64,000 nt of DNA from Bradyrhizobium altum (lineage in GTDB: Bacteria; Pseudomonadota; Alphaproteobacteria; Rhizobiales; Xanthobacteraceae), in NCBI RefSeq assembly GCF_020889705.1, contig NZ_JACMYP010000002.1, positions 146,272-210,271 of the forward strand, written 5' to 3'. Numbering within the stretch: position 1 is the first letter of the stretch; the number at the start of each line of letters is the position of its first letter. Below the pieces are notes generated by a model. It searched no databases. It worked only from the letters and a program-made list of their open reading frames with translations, and had not been told where the DNA came from. The position numbers were made by a program, and so were the translations under genes. Shown here piece after piece: positions 8,615 to 17,215 of the stretch.

Positions 8615-9148
8615 ATGGCGCGCAAGAAATTGGATGAGACCCGGCAGGGGCAGGGCGACGACGCGTCGTCGCGACGGACCCCGATGCGCGAATTCTCGCG
8701 CTCGCTGCCGATGTCGCTGCTCCGTGCGCGCGAGGCAGTGATGCGGCAGTTCCGTCCGTCGCTGCGCAATCACGGGCTGACCGAGCAGCAGTGGCGGATT
8801 TTGCGTGCGCTCACCGCGGTCGACGAGATCGAGGTCACCGAGCTCGCCCGCGTGGCGTTCCTGCTCGGCCCGAGCCTGTCGCGTATCCTGCGCGATCTCG
8901 AGGCCCGCGCGTTGATCGAGCGCAAGGCGGCGGAGAACGACGGGCGGCGCGCGGTGGTCTCGATCTCCGCCAAGGGGTTGAAGCTGATCGAGGCGGTGGC
9001 GCCGACGTCGGAGGCGATCTACGCCGAGATCACACGACGATATGGCGCGCGCAAGCTTGCCGAGTTGCACGAAATGCTGGGCGCGCTGGAGGCAAGCCTC
9101 GCCGGAATGGGCTCGGCCGATGACGCCGAGGTCGAGACTGACGAGTAG
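8615..9148 (+). CDS. hpaR: MarR-family repressor of homoprotocatechuate degradation
   Basis: A 177-residue winged-helix protein of the MarR family. The recognition region TELARVAFLLGPSLSRILRD and wing segment ERKAAENDGRRAVVSIS match HpaR proteins, which release the hpa operon when an aromatic intermediate binds. The N-terminal extension of about 25 residues is charged and probably disordered. The gene is divergent from hpaH with palindromic sites between, as expected for an autoregulated local repressor. It converges on the GntR gene, with only 24 bp between their ends. Confidence 0.9.
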   Translation: MARKKLDETRQGQGDDASSRRTPMREFSRSLPMSLLRAREAVMRQFRPSLRNHGLTEQQWRILRALTAVDEIEVTELARVAFLLGPSLSRILRDLEARALIERKAAENDGRRAVVSISAKGLKLIEAVAPTSEAIYAEITRRYGARKLAELHEMLGALEASLAGMGSADDAEVETDE

Positions 9149-9172
9149 CACGACGATGCGCGGCAATGCCGC

Positions 9173-10168
9173 TCAGGCCATGTAGGGCACGCGCGAGATC
9201 ACGTTGATGGCCCGGAATTCGGCGATCCAGCCCGCGACCTTGGAGTGGGACCATTCGATATGGCGGCGCAAGGTCGCGGCGGCCGCGTCGCCGTCGCGGG
9301 CGCGCAAGGCTTCGATGATCACCAGATGCTCGTCCATGAAGGAATCGATCTGCGGCGCGGTCAGCGCGACCTGGATGTGCTTGCCGATCACGAAGGCGCA
9401 GTGGGTGCGCTTGAGCGCTTCGACCATCTCGCGATTGATGCCGTAACCCAGGCAGCGGATATGGAGGTCGCCCTCGATCTCATCGAGCTCGCCGACGCCG
9501 ACGCGGCTGCGGAATTGGATGCCCTCGCGCAGCCGCTCCGCCATCCGGTCAAGCAGTGCGGTCGGAATCCTCGTTGCAGCGGATTTGAGGAGCAGCGGCT
9601 CGAGGGTTGCGCGCACCTCGAAGATGTCGCGCAGGCGATCCTCATCGAGCGGCACGACATACCAATGAGCCTTCGCGCCTTTCTCCAGGATTCCGATCGC
9701 CTGCGCACGTAGCAGCAAATTGCGCGCAACCGTGCGCCCGACTCGGAAGTGCCGCGCCAATGCGAGCTCGCTGACGCGGAAGCGTCCGAACAGCGACCGG
9801 TAGATGATCTCGCGTTCGAGCTTGTAATAGAGCGTATCCCAGGCGTCGCTGCGCACCGCCTCGACGGGGCCGTCGGTCAGCCCAAACATCTCCGGCGTGA
9901 TCGGGACGCGCCGCGGGTCAACCTTGCGCCTGCCGGCGATGACGCCGCGGCCATCGAAGCGGCGCACCAGGCCGATGTGCTCGAGCTGTTCGAAGGCCTG
10001 CCGTACCGGCGAGCGGCTGGAGCCGAACAAGGTCGCGATCGCCGATTCGGAGAGAACCGTGCCGGGTGGCACGTCACCGGCCCGGATGTGCTTCGCCAAT
10101 GCGCTCTTGATCAGCGCATAGGCCGGCTGTTTTCGTCTGGTCTGCGATTTCGCTCTTGGAATCGACAT
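9173..10168 (-). CDS. GntR/FCD-like regulator with two helix-turn-helix segments
   Basis: A 331-residue transcription factor. The N-terminal GntR winged helix (about residues 14-78) shows LSESAIATLFGSSRSPVRQA and the wing LVRRFDGRGVIAG. A second helix-turn-helix-like segment lies at about 115-165 (RFRVSELALARHFRVGRTVA), and an FCD-type helical ligand domain fills about 175-310, with histidines that may bind metal (DLHIRCLGYG, MDEHLVIIEA, RRHIEWSH). Typical FadR/FCD regulators have one helix-turn-helix and about 230-250 residues, so this is longer. It is divergent from the ABC transporter operon at 10458 and is the likely regulator of it. The effector is unknown; an organic acid is typical for the family. 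Confidence 0.82.
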   Translation of the reverse strand: MSIPRAKSQTRRKQPAYALIKSALAKHIRAGDVPPGTVLSESAIATLFGSSRSPVRQAFEQLEHIGLVRRFDGRGVIAGRRKVDPRRVPITPEMFGLTDGPVEAVRSDAWDTLYYKLEREIIYRSLFGRFRVSELALARHFRVGRTVARNLLLRAQAIGILEKGAKAHWYVVPLDEDRLRDIFEVRATLEPLLLKSAATRIPTALLDRMAERLREGIQFRSRVGVGELDEIEGDLHIRCLGYGINREMVEALKRTHCAFVIGKHIQVALTAPQIDSFMDEHLVIIEALRARDGDAAAATLRRHIEWSHSKVAGWIAEFRAINVISRVPYMA

Positions 10169-10457
10169 CGGATGACTGCCCGCCGGTCACACTATCACGT
10201 GAACCCGTCAAGGTCGCTGGTAGCAGGCATTTACGCACCGTTGCCAGCGAACTTTTGACTATTGCGTGCAATGTGCAATCATGTTTAGCTACCTCAAACG
10301 CCAGATCGATGGCCGCCGTTGCGCGTCATTTGCGCTGCAGCGGCGCTCACGTTTGTTCGCCGCGCCGATTGATGGCTGCGGATAGGGCAGCAGATCGACG
10401 CGTCAGCTCGTTTCAACGCAGCCGATATGCAAGTCGGCGCACCAAAGGGAGGATTGA
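10169..10457. promoter_or_regulatory. Divergent control region between GntR regulator and ABC operon
   Basis: No gene is seen. A TTGACT hexamer at 10255-10260 could be a -35 box. Right after it, 10262-10278 holds three spaced GCAA/TTGC units, including TTGC-GT-GCAA, a candidate operator for the neighbouring GntR protein. The start of the substrate-binding protein gene is about 180 bp further on, giving a long leader. Confidence 0.35.
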
Positions 10458-11603
10458 ATGAAACTGACGAGGCGTGAGTTTTCCGCCGGCTTGGCGGCAG
10501 GTCTCGCTGCTCCCGCGCTGATGCGCAGCGCTTGGGCGCAGGGAGCGACCATCAAGATCGGCATGTGCGTGCCGGTGACCGGACCGGCAGCGGAGCAGGG
10601 CCTGTGGGCCCAGAACGGCGCCAAGCTGGCACTGGCCGCGGTCAACAAGGCCGGCGGCGTGCTCGGCAAGCAGGTCGAGCTCGTCATCGAGGACGACCAG
10701 ACCACCAATCCGGGCATCGTGCTGGCGTTCTCCAAGCTTGCCGCGCAATCCGACATCGTTGCCTTCCTCGGCTCGATCCGCTCGACCCAGGTGCAGGCGA
10801 TGGCGCCCGATGTGATCAAGGTCGGCAAGCCGGTGATGATCGGCGGCACCAATCCCGATCTCACCCATTCCGGCAATCCGTGGCTGTTCCGCTTCCGCCC
10901 GAACGACAATTACTCCGGCCGCGTGATTGCCGATTTCGGCGTCACCACGCTCGGCAAGAAGAAATGGGCGATCGTCCATTCCACCGACGCCTTCGGCACG
11001 GCGGGCGGCAAGGCGCTCACCGAGGCGCTGACCAAGCTCGGCGCGCCGCCGGTGCTGGACCAGGGCTACGCCAACCAGAGCCAGGACTTCACCCCGGTCG
11101 TGCTGGCCGTGAAGCAGTCCGGCGCCGACGTGCTCGGCACCTACTTCACCTTCGAGAACGATCTCGGCATCTTTGCCCGGCAGTTGCGCCAGCTCGGCGT
11201 CAACATCCCCTGGGTCGGCTCGCCCTCGGTGGTGGCGGTCTCCTCGACCAAGCTCGCCGGTCCGGCGCTGTTTGGCACCTACGGCGTCGCCGACTTCGCC
11301 GAAGACTCGAGCGATACCGCGAAGGCGTTCGGCAAGTCCTATCGCGATGCCTACAAGACCGCGCCCGACAACCAGAGCGCCTGGCCGTACGACGCGATCA
11401 CCATCCTGTCGGCGGCGATCAACAAGGCCGGCTCGACCGATCCGAACAAGATCCGCGACGCCATCCTGGCGACGCAGAAATTCGCCGGTGCCGAAGGTGA
11501 GTATAATTTCGACAAGAACGGCGACGGCCTGCACGGCTACAACGTCGTGAAGAACGACAAGGGCAAGATCGTCTACGACAAGCACATCGACTTCAACGAT
11601 TGA
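10458..11603 (+). CDS. Branched-chain amino acid-type ABC transporter substrate-binding protein
   Basis: A 381-residue periplasmic type I binding protein (LivK/Peripla_BP_6 family). The first 28 residues form a twin-arginine-like signal: TRREF, then a hydrophobic AGLAAGLAAPALM stretch and an AWA-Q cleavage site. The mature part begins ATIKIGMCVPVTGPAAEQG, the usual first strand and ligand loop. Such proteins bind amino acids, amides, or aromatic and aliphatic acids. The following livH, livM-livG and livF genes make a complete importer, and downstream dehydrogenase, aldolase and dehydratase genes suggest a hydroxy acid or aromatic acid ligand. A GGGAGG ribosome site precedes the ATG. Confidence 0.9.
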   Translation: MKLTRREFSAGLAAGLAAPALMRSAWAQGATIKIGMCVPVTGPAAEQGLWAQNGAKLALAAVNKAGGVLGKQVELVIEDDQTTNPGIVLAFSKLAAQSDIVAFLGSIRSTQVQAMAPDVIKVGKPVMIGGTNPDLTHSGNPWLFRFRPNDNYSGRVIADFGVTTLGKKKWAIVHSTDAFGTAGGKALTEALTKLGAPPVLDQGYANQSQDFTPVVLAVKQSGADVLGTYFTFENDLGIFARQLRQLGVNIPWVGSPSVVAVSSTKLAGPALFGTYGVADFAEDSSDTAKAFGKSYRDAYKTAPDNQSAWPYDAITILSAAINKAGSTDPNKIRDAILATQKFAGAEGEYNFDKNGDGLHGYNVVKNDKGKIVYDKHIDFND

Positions 11604-11608
11604 TCGCG

Positions 11609-11642
11609 GATCGGTCTCGCCGGCGAAACCGGCGGGCCGATC
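11609..11642 (+). terminator. Intercistronic hairpin after the binding-protein gene
   Basis: GATCGG and CGCCGG pair with CCGGCG and CCGATC around a CGAAA loop just after the binding-protein stop codon. No run of T follows, so it more likely stabilises the upstream mRNA or partly attenuates transcription than ends it. Binding proteins usually need to be made in excess of the permeases, which fits. Confidence 0.45.
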
Positions 11643-11673
11643 TTCCGCGCACACTGACTGATCGAGCGCTGTC

Positions 11674-12549
11674 ATGGATCTGGTTCTACAACTGCTGTTC
11701 ACGGGAATCGGCATCGGCGCGGTCTACGCGCTGGTCGCGCTCGGCTTCGTGCTGATCTTCCGCGCCACCAACGTGGTGAACTTCGCGCAAGGCGAGTTCT
11801 CGATGGTGGCCGCCTATCTGATGGTGGTGTTCTCGGTCGATCTCGGCTGGCCTTACTGGCTGTCGTTCCTGATCGCGCTCGCCGGCATGGCGCTGTTCGG
11901 CGTCATCTTCAATCTCGGCGTCTACTATCCGTTGCGCCACCGCACCTACCTGCCTGTCATCATCGCCACCATCGGCGCCTCGATCCTGTTGTCGAACTCG
12001 GTGCTCGCGATCTACGGCCCGCAGCCGCAGGTGCTGCAGGGCTGGTTCGATACCCCCGGCATCCAGCTCGGCCCGGTCTATCTCGACAGCCAGTATCTGT
12101 TGATCATCGGCGTCACGATCCTTCTGGTGCTGTTCAATTTCTGGTTCTTCGAGAAGACGCTGCTCGGCAAGAAGCTGCAGGCGACCTCGCAGGACAAGGA
12201 AATGGCCTCGCTGCTCGGCATTTCCGTCTCCACCATGATCATGATCACCTTCATCTATTCGGCCGTGCTCGGCGGTCTCGCCGGCATCCTGGTGGCACCG
12301 GTGCTGTTCGTCTCGATCCAGATGGGCTCGACGATTGCGCTGAAGGCGTTTGCCGCGACCATCATCGGCGGCTTCGGTGACGTTGCCGGCGCCATCGTCG
12401 GAGGCCTCGCGCTCGGCGTCATCGAGACGTTCGGCGCCGCCTATATTTCGGTGCCGTACAAGGACGGCTTTGCCTTCCTGGTGCTGATCGCTTTCCTGGT
12501 GTTCCGGCCGCAGGGCATCTTCGGCGAACGCGTCGCGGAGAAAGCATGA
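11674..12549 (+). CDS. livH: ABC transporter permease, LivH family
   Basis: A 291-residue inner-membrane protein with about eight hydrophobic helices. The LivH-type signature GFVLIFRATNVVNFAQGEF is near residues 24-42, and the C-terminus ends in VFRPQGIFGE, typical of branched-chain amino acid permeases. It forms one half of the membrane channel together with the LivM part of the next gene. Its stop overlaps the next start by four bases (ATGA), so translation is coupled. Confidence 0.9.
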   Translation: MDLVLQLLFTGIGIGAVYALVALGFVLIFRATNVVNFAQGEFSMVAAYLMVVFSVDLGWPYWLSFLIALAGMALFGVIFNLGVYYPLRHRTYLPVIIATIGASILLSNSVLAIYGPQPQVLQGWFDTPGIQLGPVYLDSQYLLIIGVTILLVLFNFWFFEKTLLGKKLQATSQDKEMASLLGISVSTMIMITFIYSAVLGGLAGILVAPVLFVSIQMGSTIALKAFAATIIGGFGDVAGAIVGGLALGVIETFGAAYISVPYKDGFAFLVLIAFLVFRPQGIFGERVAEKA

Positions 12550-14318
12550 GCGCCAGCGACAACATGATTCCGGCGCCGGCCGTGCGCTCGAAACCGCTGA
12601 TCATCCGTCATCTGCCGTATTTCATCGGCGCCGCGGTGCTGGTGGCGCTCGCCGCCGGCATGCAGTTCGACGGCTACATCCTCAACATCCTGCTGCAGGC
12701 AACGACCTTCTCGATCGCGGTGTTCGGGCTTTCGGTCGTGCTCGGCCTGTGCGGCCAGATCAACCTGGCGCAGGCCGCGTTCTTCGGGTTCGGCGCCTAT
12801 GCCGTCGGCCTCGGCACCGCCGACCTGCATCTGAACTTCTGGCTTTGCCTGGTCGGCGCCTGCGCGATCACGCTGGTTGCCGGTGCATTCCTCGGCATGT
12901 CGACGCTGCGGCTCGGCGGGCACTACCTTGCGATGGTCACGATCTCGTTCCAGCAGATCGTGACGCTGGTCATGATCAATGCGGTCGGCGTGACCCACGG
13001 ACCGGACGGCGTCGCCAACATTCGCCGGCCCGAGCTGTTCCAATCCTCGCAAAGCTATCTGGCTTTCTGCGTCGCGATGCTCGCCATCGTCGGCTATCTG
13101 GTCTGGCATCTGCCCGACACCAAGCTTGGCCGTGCCATGCGCGCGGTGCGCGACAATGAGCTCGCGGCCGGCGTCAACGGCATCGACGTGTTCCGCACCA
13201 AGGTCTCCGCCTTTGCGGTGTGCGCGGTGCTCGGCGGCCTCGCGGGTGGCCTGTTCGCAGGCGGCTTCGCTTATGTCAGTCCGGACCAGTTCTCGTTTGC
13301 GGAATCGATCCAGTTTCTGACCATGTCGCTGCTCGGCGGCGTGGCCTCGCCGATCGGCTCGGCGATCGGCACCGGGCTGTTGATCCTGATTCCGGAATGG
13401 CTGCGCTTCCTGAAGAGCGTGCCCGGTCTCTACCTCGCGATCTACGGCCTGTCGGTGATCCTGATCATCCGCTTCATGCCGGACGGCATCTGGGGCTTCG
13501 TGTCCGACGCGTTCACACGCTGGCGCGCGCACACCAAGGCGCCGCCGGTCGCGGGAGCGCTCCTGCTCAAGCCTGCGACGACCGGCGGCGACATCGTGCT
13601 CGAAGTCACCGGGCTCTCGAAGCATTTCGGCGGCCTCAAGGCGGTCGATGGCGTCGACATCGCGGTCAAGCGCGGCAGCGTGCATGCGCTGATTGGACCC
13701 AACGGCTCCGGCAAGACCACGACGCTGAACGTGCTGTCCGGTCTCTACAAGGCGACCGCGGGCAGGATCGTGCTCGACGGCACCGACATCACCGGCATGG
13801 CGCCGCATCAGCGCACCGCGGCGGGGCTCGGACGCACCTTCCAGAACATCCGCCTGTTCCGCTCGATGACGGCGCTGGAGAATGTCGAGATCGGCGCCGA
13901 GCGGCCCGGCAACACCATGATCGGGAAGGGCGACGACGCGCTGACCGAGCGCGCGATGGAGGCGCTGACCTTCGTCGGGCTCGGCAACCGGGCCAACGAG
14001 CTGATCTCGAGCTTCTCCTACGGCCATCAGCGGCTGATCGAGATCGCGCGCGCGCTGGCCTCGAACCCGACGCTGCTGCTGCTCGACGAACCGGCCGCCG
14101 GCCTCAACTCGACCGAGAAGCTGGAGCTGCATGAGCTGCTCAAGCGCATCGCCGCGCAAGGCCTCACCATCCTGATCATCGATCATGATATGACGCTGGT
14201 CTCGGAAGCCGCCCAGCACATCACCGTGCTGAACTTCGGACGCCGCATCGCGGACGGCGAGTCCATGGCGGTGCTGCGTCATCCCGACGTCGTCTCCGCC
14301 TATCTCGGGAGCGAATGA
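12546..14318 (+). CDS. Fused ABC permease (LivM) and ATP-binding protein (LivG)
   Basis: A 590-residue fusion. Residues about 1-325 are a LivM-type permease with the GLCGQINLAQAAFFGFGAY motif; about 345-590 are a LivG-type ATPase with Walker A GPNGSGKTT (from residue 384), signature SFSYGHQRL, Walker B TLLLLDEPAAG and the switch histidine in LIIDHDM. In Escherichia coli these are two separate genes, so here one polypeptide joins channel and motor. No stop codon or frame change lies between the halves, so the fusion appears real and is known from some alphaproteobacterial transporters. It overlaps livF by ATGA. Confidence 0.9.
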   Translation: MSASDNMIPAPAVRSKPLIIRHLPYFIGAAVLVALAAGMQFDGYILNILLQATTFSIAVFGLSVVLGLCGQINLAQAAFFGFGAYAVGLGTADLHLNFWLCLVGACAITLVAGAFLGMSTLRLGGHYLAMVTISFQQIVTLVMINAVGVTHGPDGVANIRRPELFQSSQSYLAFCVAMLAIVGYLVWHLPDTKLGRAMRAVRDNELAAGVNGIDVFRTKVSAFAVCAVLGGLAGGLFAGGFAYVSPDQFSFAESIQFLTMSLLGGVASPIGSAIGTGLLILIPEWLRFLKSVPGLYLAIYGLSVILIIRFMPDGIWGFVSDAFTRWRAHTKAPPVAGALLLKPATTGGDIVLEVTGLSKHFGGLKAVDGVDIAVKRGSVHALIGPNGSGKTTTLNVLSGLYKATAGRIVLDGTDITGMAPHQRTAAGLGRTFQNIRLFRSMTALENVEIGAERPGNTMIGKGDDALTERAMEALTFVGLGNRANELISSFSYGHQRLIEIARALASNPTLLLLDEPAAGLNSTEKLELHELLKRIAAQGLTILIIDHDMTLVSEAAQHITVLNFGRRIADGESMAVLRHPDVVSAYLGSE

Positions 14319-15046
14319 TGCCGCTGCTCGAAATCCGCAATCTCGTGGTCCGCTACGGCGAGATCGAGGCGCTGCGCGGCGTCACCATCGCCGTGGAGCA
14401 GGGGCAAGTGGTCACGCTGCTCGGCGCCAACGGCGCCGGCAAGTCGACCACGCTGCGCGCGATCTCCGGCCTCGCCAAGCCTGCCTCCGGCGACATCCTG
14501 TTCGACGGTCACTCGATCGCGGGCCTTGGGCCGGAAGCGATCGTGCGGCTCGGCATCTCGCATGTACCGGAAGGCCGCCGCGTGTTTCCGGGTCTCAGCG
14601 TGAAAGAGAACATCATGCTCGGCGCGTCGAACCGGAAGGTCGGGGCGTCGCAGATCTCGCGCGAGGCCGACGCGATGTTCGACCTGTTCCCGGACATCCG
14701 CGCCTTCTCCAACGCACTCGGCTGGACGCTGTCCGGCGGCCAATTGCAGATGGTCGCGGTGGCGCGCGGCCTGATGGCCAAGCCGCGGCTGTTGCTGCTC
14801 GATGAGCCCTCGCTCGGGCTGGCACCTGTGATCGTGCAGGCGGTGTTCCGCATCATTTCGCAGATCAGGAAGGACACCACGGTCTTGCTCGTCGAGCAAA
14901 ATGCGCGCATGGGACTTTCGGTCGCCGATCACGGCTTCGTCCTGGAAACCGGGCGGATCGTGCTGGGCGGCAAGCCCGACGAATTGTGGGGCAACGAAGC
15001 CATCGCCGCGGCCTATCTCGGCGGCCACGCCAAAACCCACGCCTGA
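14315..15046 (+). CDS. livF: ABC transporter ATP-binding protein, LivF family
   Basis: A 243-residue ATPase of usual length. Walker A is GANGAGKST, the signature is LSGGQLQMVA, Walker B is LLLLDEPSLGLAP, and the switch histidine is in VADHGFVLETG. It pairs with the LivG half of the preceding fusion to drive import. Two start codons lie side by side (ATGATG), and the gene overlaps the previous one by four bases. It ends 36 bp before the dehydrogenase gene, so transport and catabolism genes look co-transcribed. Confidence 0.9.
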   Translation: MMPLLEIRNLVVRYGEIEALRGVTIAVEQGQVVTLLGANGAGKSTTLRAISGLAKPASGDILFDGHSIAGLGPEAIVRLGISHVPEGRRVFPGLSVKENIMLGASNRKVGASQISREADAMFDLFPDIRAFSNALGWTLSGGQLQMVAVARGLMAKPRLLLLDEPSLGLAPVIVQAVFRIISQIRKDTTVLLVEQNARMGLSVADHGFVLETGRIVLGGKPDELWGNEAIAAAYLGGHAKTHA

Positions 15047-15082
15047 CAACGCACTGTGCTTCATCGAGCGAGCGAGTTTTTC

Positions 15083-16168
15083 ATGGTCACCATCAAGGTC
15101 GATAATCTCATCAACTTCGTGTCCGAAGTGTTCTCCCATTCGGAGTCCTCTCCGGAAGAGGCGAAGCGCATCGCGACCTATTTGACGACCGCGAATCTGA
15201 CGGGCCATGATAGCCACGGCGTGATCCGCGTGCCCGTCTATGTCCGTTGGAAGAAGATGGGCTCGATCGTGCCGAACCAGACCCCCGAGGTCGTGGTCGA
15301 CACGGCCTCGCTCGCGGTGGTCGACGGCAAGTTCGGTTATGGCCAGACCGTTACGCCGGTTGCAGTGAGGCTCGGCATCGAGAAGTGCAAGAAGGCGGGG
15401 CTTGCTGCGGTCGCACTGCGCAACTCCGGCCACCTCGGGCGCGTCGGCGACTGGGCCGAAATGGCTGCCGCCGAAGGGCTTGTGTCTGTTCATTTCGTGA
15501 CCGCGGCGGGCTCGTTGCTGGTGGCGCCTTATGGCGGCGTCGAGAAGCGGCTGTCGACGGCGCCCTATTGCGTCGGCATTCCGCGCCAGGGCCAGGATCC
15601 GATCGTGCTCGATTTCGCGACCTCGGTCGTTGCCGAGGGCAAGTGCCTGGTAGCAAGCCGCGGCGGCAAGAAGCTGCCGCACGGCGCGCTCGTCGATGCC
15701 GACGGCACGCTGAGCGAGGATCCGCACGTGCTGTATGGCCCGTACACGCCAGACGGGCCGCGCGACCACACCAAGGGAACCGGCGCGATCCGCGCCTTCG
15801 GCGATCACAAGGGCTCGGGTCTCGCCTTCATCTGCGAGCTGCTCGGCGGTGCACTGACCGGCACCGGCGCGACGTCGTCGGACCGCCGCTTCGCCAACGG
15901 CATGATGGCGTTCTACATCGACCCCAAGGTGATCGACACCAGCAACTTCTTCGATGGCGAAATCACCCGCTACACCGATTTCATCCGCGCCACCAAGCCG
16001 ATCGCGGGCACGGAGTCCGTGCTGGTTCCGGGCGATCCCGAGCGGAAAACCCGTGCCGATCGCACCAGGAATGGCATCCCCTTGCCTGACGACACCTGGG
16101 CAGCGATAGTGAATACCGCACGCGAAGTCGGCGTCAGCGAAGTTTCGATCCAGCGGGCGACCAGCTGA
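15083..16168 (+). CDS. Malate/L-lactate dehydrogenase-family (Ldh_2) oxidoreductase
   Basis: A 361-residue NAD(P)-dependent dehydrogenase of the Ldh_2 family, which includes malate, ureidoglycolate, sulfolactate and 2,3-diketogulonate reductases and lacks a Rossmann fold. The hallmark HDSHGVIRVP lies near residue 43, and the cofactor region GDHKGSGLAFICELLGGALTG is near residue 240. I start at the ATG at 15083 rather than an in-frame codon at 15056, because the protein then begins VTIKVDNLINFV like relatives. It probably oxidises a 2-hydroxy acid brought in by the preceding transporter. Exact substrate is unknown. Confidence 0.85.
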   Translation: MVTIKVDNLINFVSEVFSHSESSPEEAKRIATYLTTANLTGHDSHGVIRVPVYVRWKKMGSIVPNQTPEVVVDTASLAVVDGKFGYGQTVTPVAVRLGIEKCKKAGLAAVALRNSGHLGRVGDWAEMAAAEGLVSVHFVTAAGSLLVAPYGGVEKRLSTAPYCVGIPRQGQDPIVLDFATSVVAEGKCLVASRGGKKLPHGALVDADGTLSEDPHVLYGPYTPDGPRDHTKGTGAIRAFGDHKGSGLAFICELLGGALTGTGATSSDRRFANGMMAFYIDPKVIDTSNFFDGEITRYTDFIRATKPIAGTESVLVPGDPERKTRADRTRNGIPLPDDTWAAIVNTAREVGVSEVSIQRATS

Positions 16169-16207
16169 GGCTCGTCCCCCAATAAACCGCAAAGGGAAAC
16201 GCGATCA

Positions 16208-16984
16208 ATGGCAAACAAGGTCAAGCAAGTCTGGGCATCGGGCAAGGCGGTGGTGAACGCGTGGCTCGCGATCCCCTCCGGGTTCTCGGCCGAAGTGATC
16301 GCGCAATGCGGCTTCGACAGCGTCACCGTCGACATGCAGCATGGCGTGCAGGATTATCAGTCGATGGTGCAGTGCTTCCAGTCGATGCATGCCCATCCGG
16401 TCACGCCGATGGTCCGCGTGCCCTGGAATGAGCCGGGCATCATCGGCAAGGTGCTGGACGGCGGCGCCTACGGCGTGATCTGCCCGATGGTCAACACGCC
16501 GCAGGAAGCCAAGAACCTGGTTTCCTACGCCAAGTATCCGCCGAAGGGCGTGCGCTCCAACGGCCCGATCCGCGCCGGCATGTACGGCTCGGCCGGCACC
16601 TATCAGCAGACGGCCAACGACGAGATCGTGCTGCTGCCGATGATGGAAACCAAGACCGCGGTCGAGAACATGGAAGCGATCCTCGATGTCGAAGGCATCG
16701 ATGGCGTCTATATCGGTCCGTCCGATCTCGGCTTCTCCTACGGTCTGGTGCCGAAGCTCGATCGCGACGAGCCCGAGATCCTCAAGATCTACGAGAAGAT
16801 CATCAAGGAGTGCGGCAAGCGCGGTCTCAACCCGGGCATCCACTGCTCGGGTGCGGAGGGCGCCGTGCGCGCGATCAACATGGGCTTCAAGCTCGTGACG
16901 CTGTCGAACGAAGTCGGCCTGATGCAGGTCTATGCCAGGATGCAGGTCAACCAGACCCGCGAGAAGTCCGGCGGCAAGGCGTAA
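16208..16984 (+). CDS. HpcH/HpaI-family aldolase (class II, metal-dependent)
   Basis: A 258-residue TIM-barrel aldolase of the HpaI family, usual length. Catalytic elements are DMQHG (general base His), MVRVPWNEP (pyruvate-binding Arg), and metal ligands Glu in LLPMMETKTAVEN and Asp in GPSDLGFS. HpaI splits 4-hydroxy-2-oxoheptanedioate into pyruvate and succinate semialdehyde, the last step of the pathway encoded at 3.6-8.5 kb. Here it sits 7.7 kb away, in the ABC transporter operon beside a dehydrogenase and an altronate-type dehydratase, so it may instead cleave a 2-keto-3-deoxy sugar acid (GarL/RhmA type). Family is certain; substrate is open. Confidence 0.85.
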   Translation: MANKVKQVWASGKAVVNAWLAIPSGFSAEVIAQCGFDSVTVDMQHGVQDYQSMVQCFQSMHAHPVTPMVRVPWNEPGIIGKVLDGGAYGVICPMVNTPQEAKNLVSYAKYPPKGVRSNGPIRAGMYGSAGTYQQTANDEIVLLPMMETKTAVENMEAILDVEGIDGVYIGPSDLGFSYGLVPKLDRDEPEILKIYEKIIKECGKRGLNPGIHCSGAEGAVRAINMGFKLVTLSNEVGLMQVYARMQVNQTREKSGGKA

Positions 16985-17019
16985 GGACTGTCCGCAATGT
17001 TAGCTCTGCTTCCTCGCCC

Positions 17020-17196
17020 TGCTCTCATGTCCGCCGAAGCCCGCCTTCTGGCGAAGGCGGATGCGGGGAGAGGGTTGGGGTGAAGGGCCTCCATCCGGCG
17101 AGTACTTTGTTTGCGATTGCGCGTGTGCCTTGCCCCTCACCCGAATTCTCGCTGTGCGAGAATTCGACCTCTCCCCGTAAAGGACGGGGAGAGGTG
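17020..17196. repeat. Palindromic intergenic repeat, family C copy 1
   Basis: The gap between the aldolase and dehydratase genes is a set of hairpins: GAATTCTCGC (17143-17152) with GCGAGAATTC (17156-17165), and CTCTCCCC with GGGGAGAG near 17170-17193. The 16-base core GAGAGGGTTGGGGTGA at 17068-17083 recurs exactly at 63903-63918. It is a dispersed non-coding repeat, not a gene. The ribosome site for the next gene (AAGGAG, about 17203) lies just beyond it. Confidence 0.75.
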
Positions 17197-17215
17197 AAGA
17201 CGAAGGAGAACTCCC

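Noticed and set aside
12441..14282. A 613-codon open frame antisense to the LivM-LivG fusion gene
   Set aside because: His/Arg/Asp-rich composition typical of reverse-strand shadows of GC-rich genes; no motif seen.
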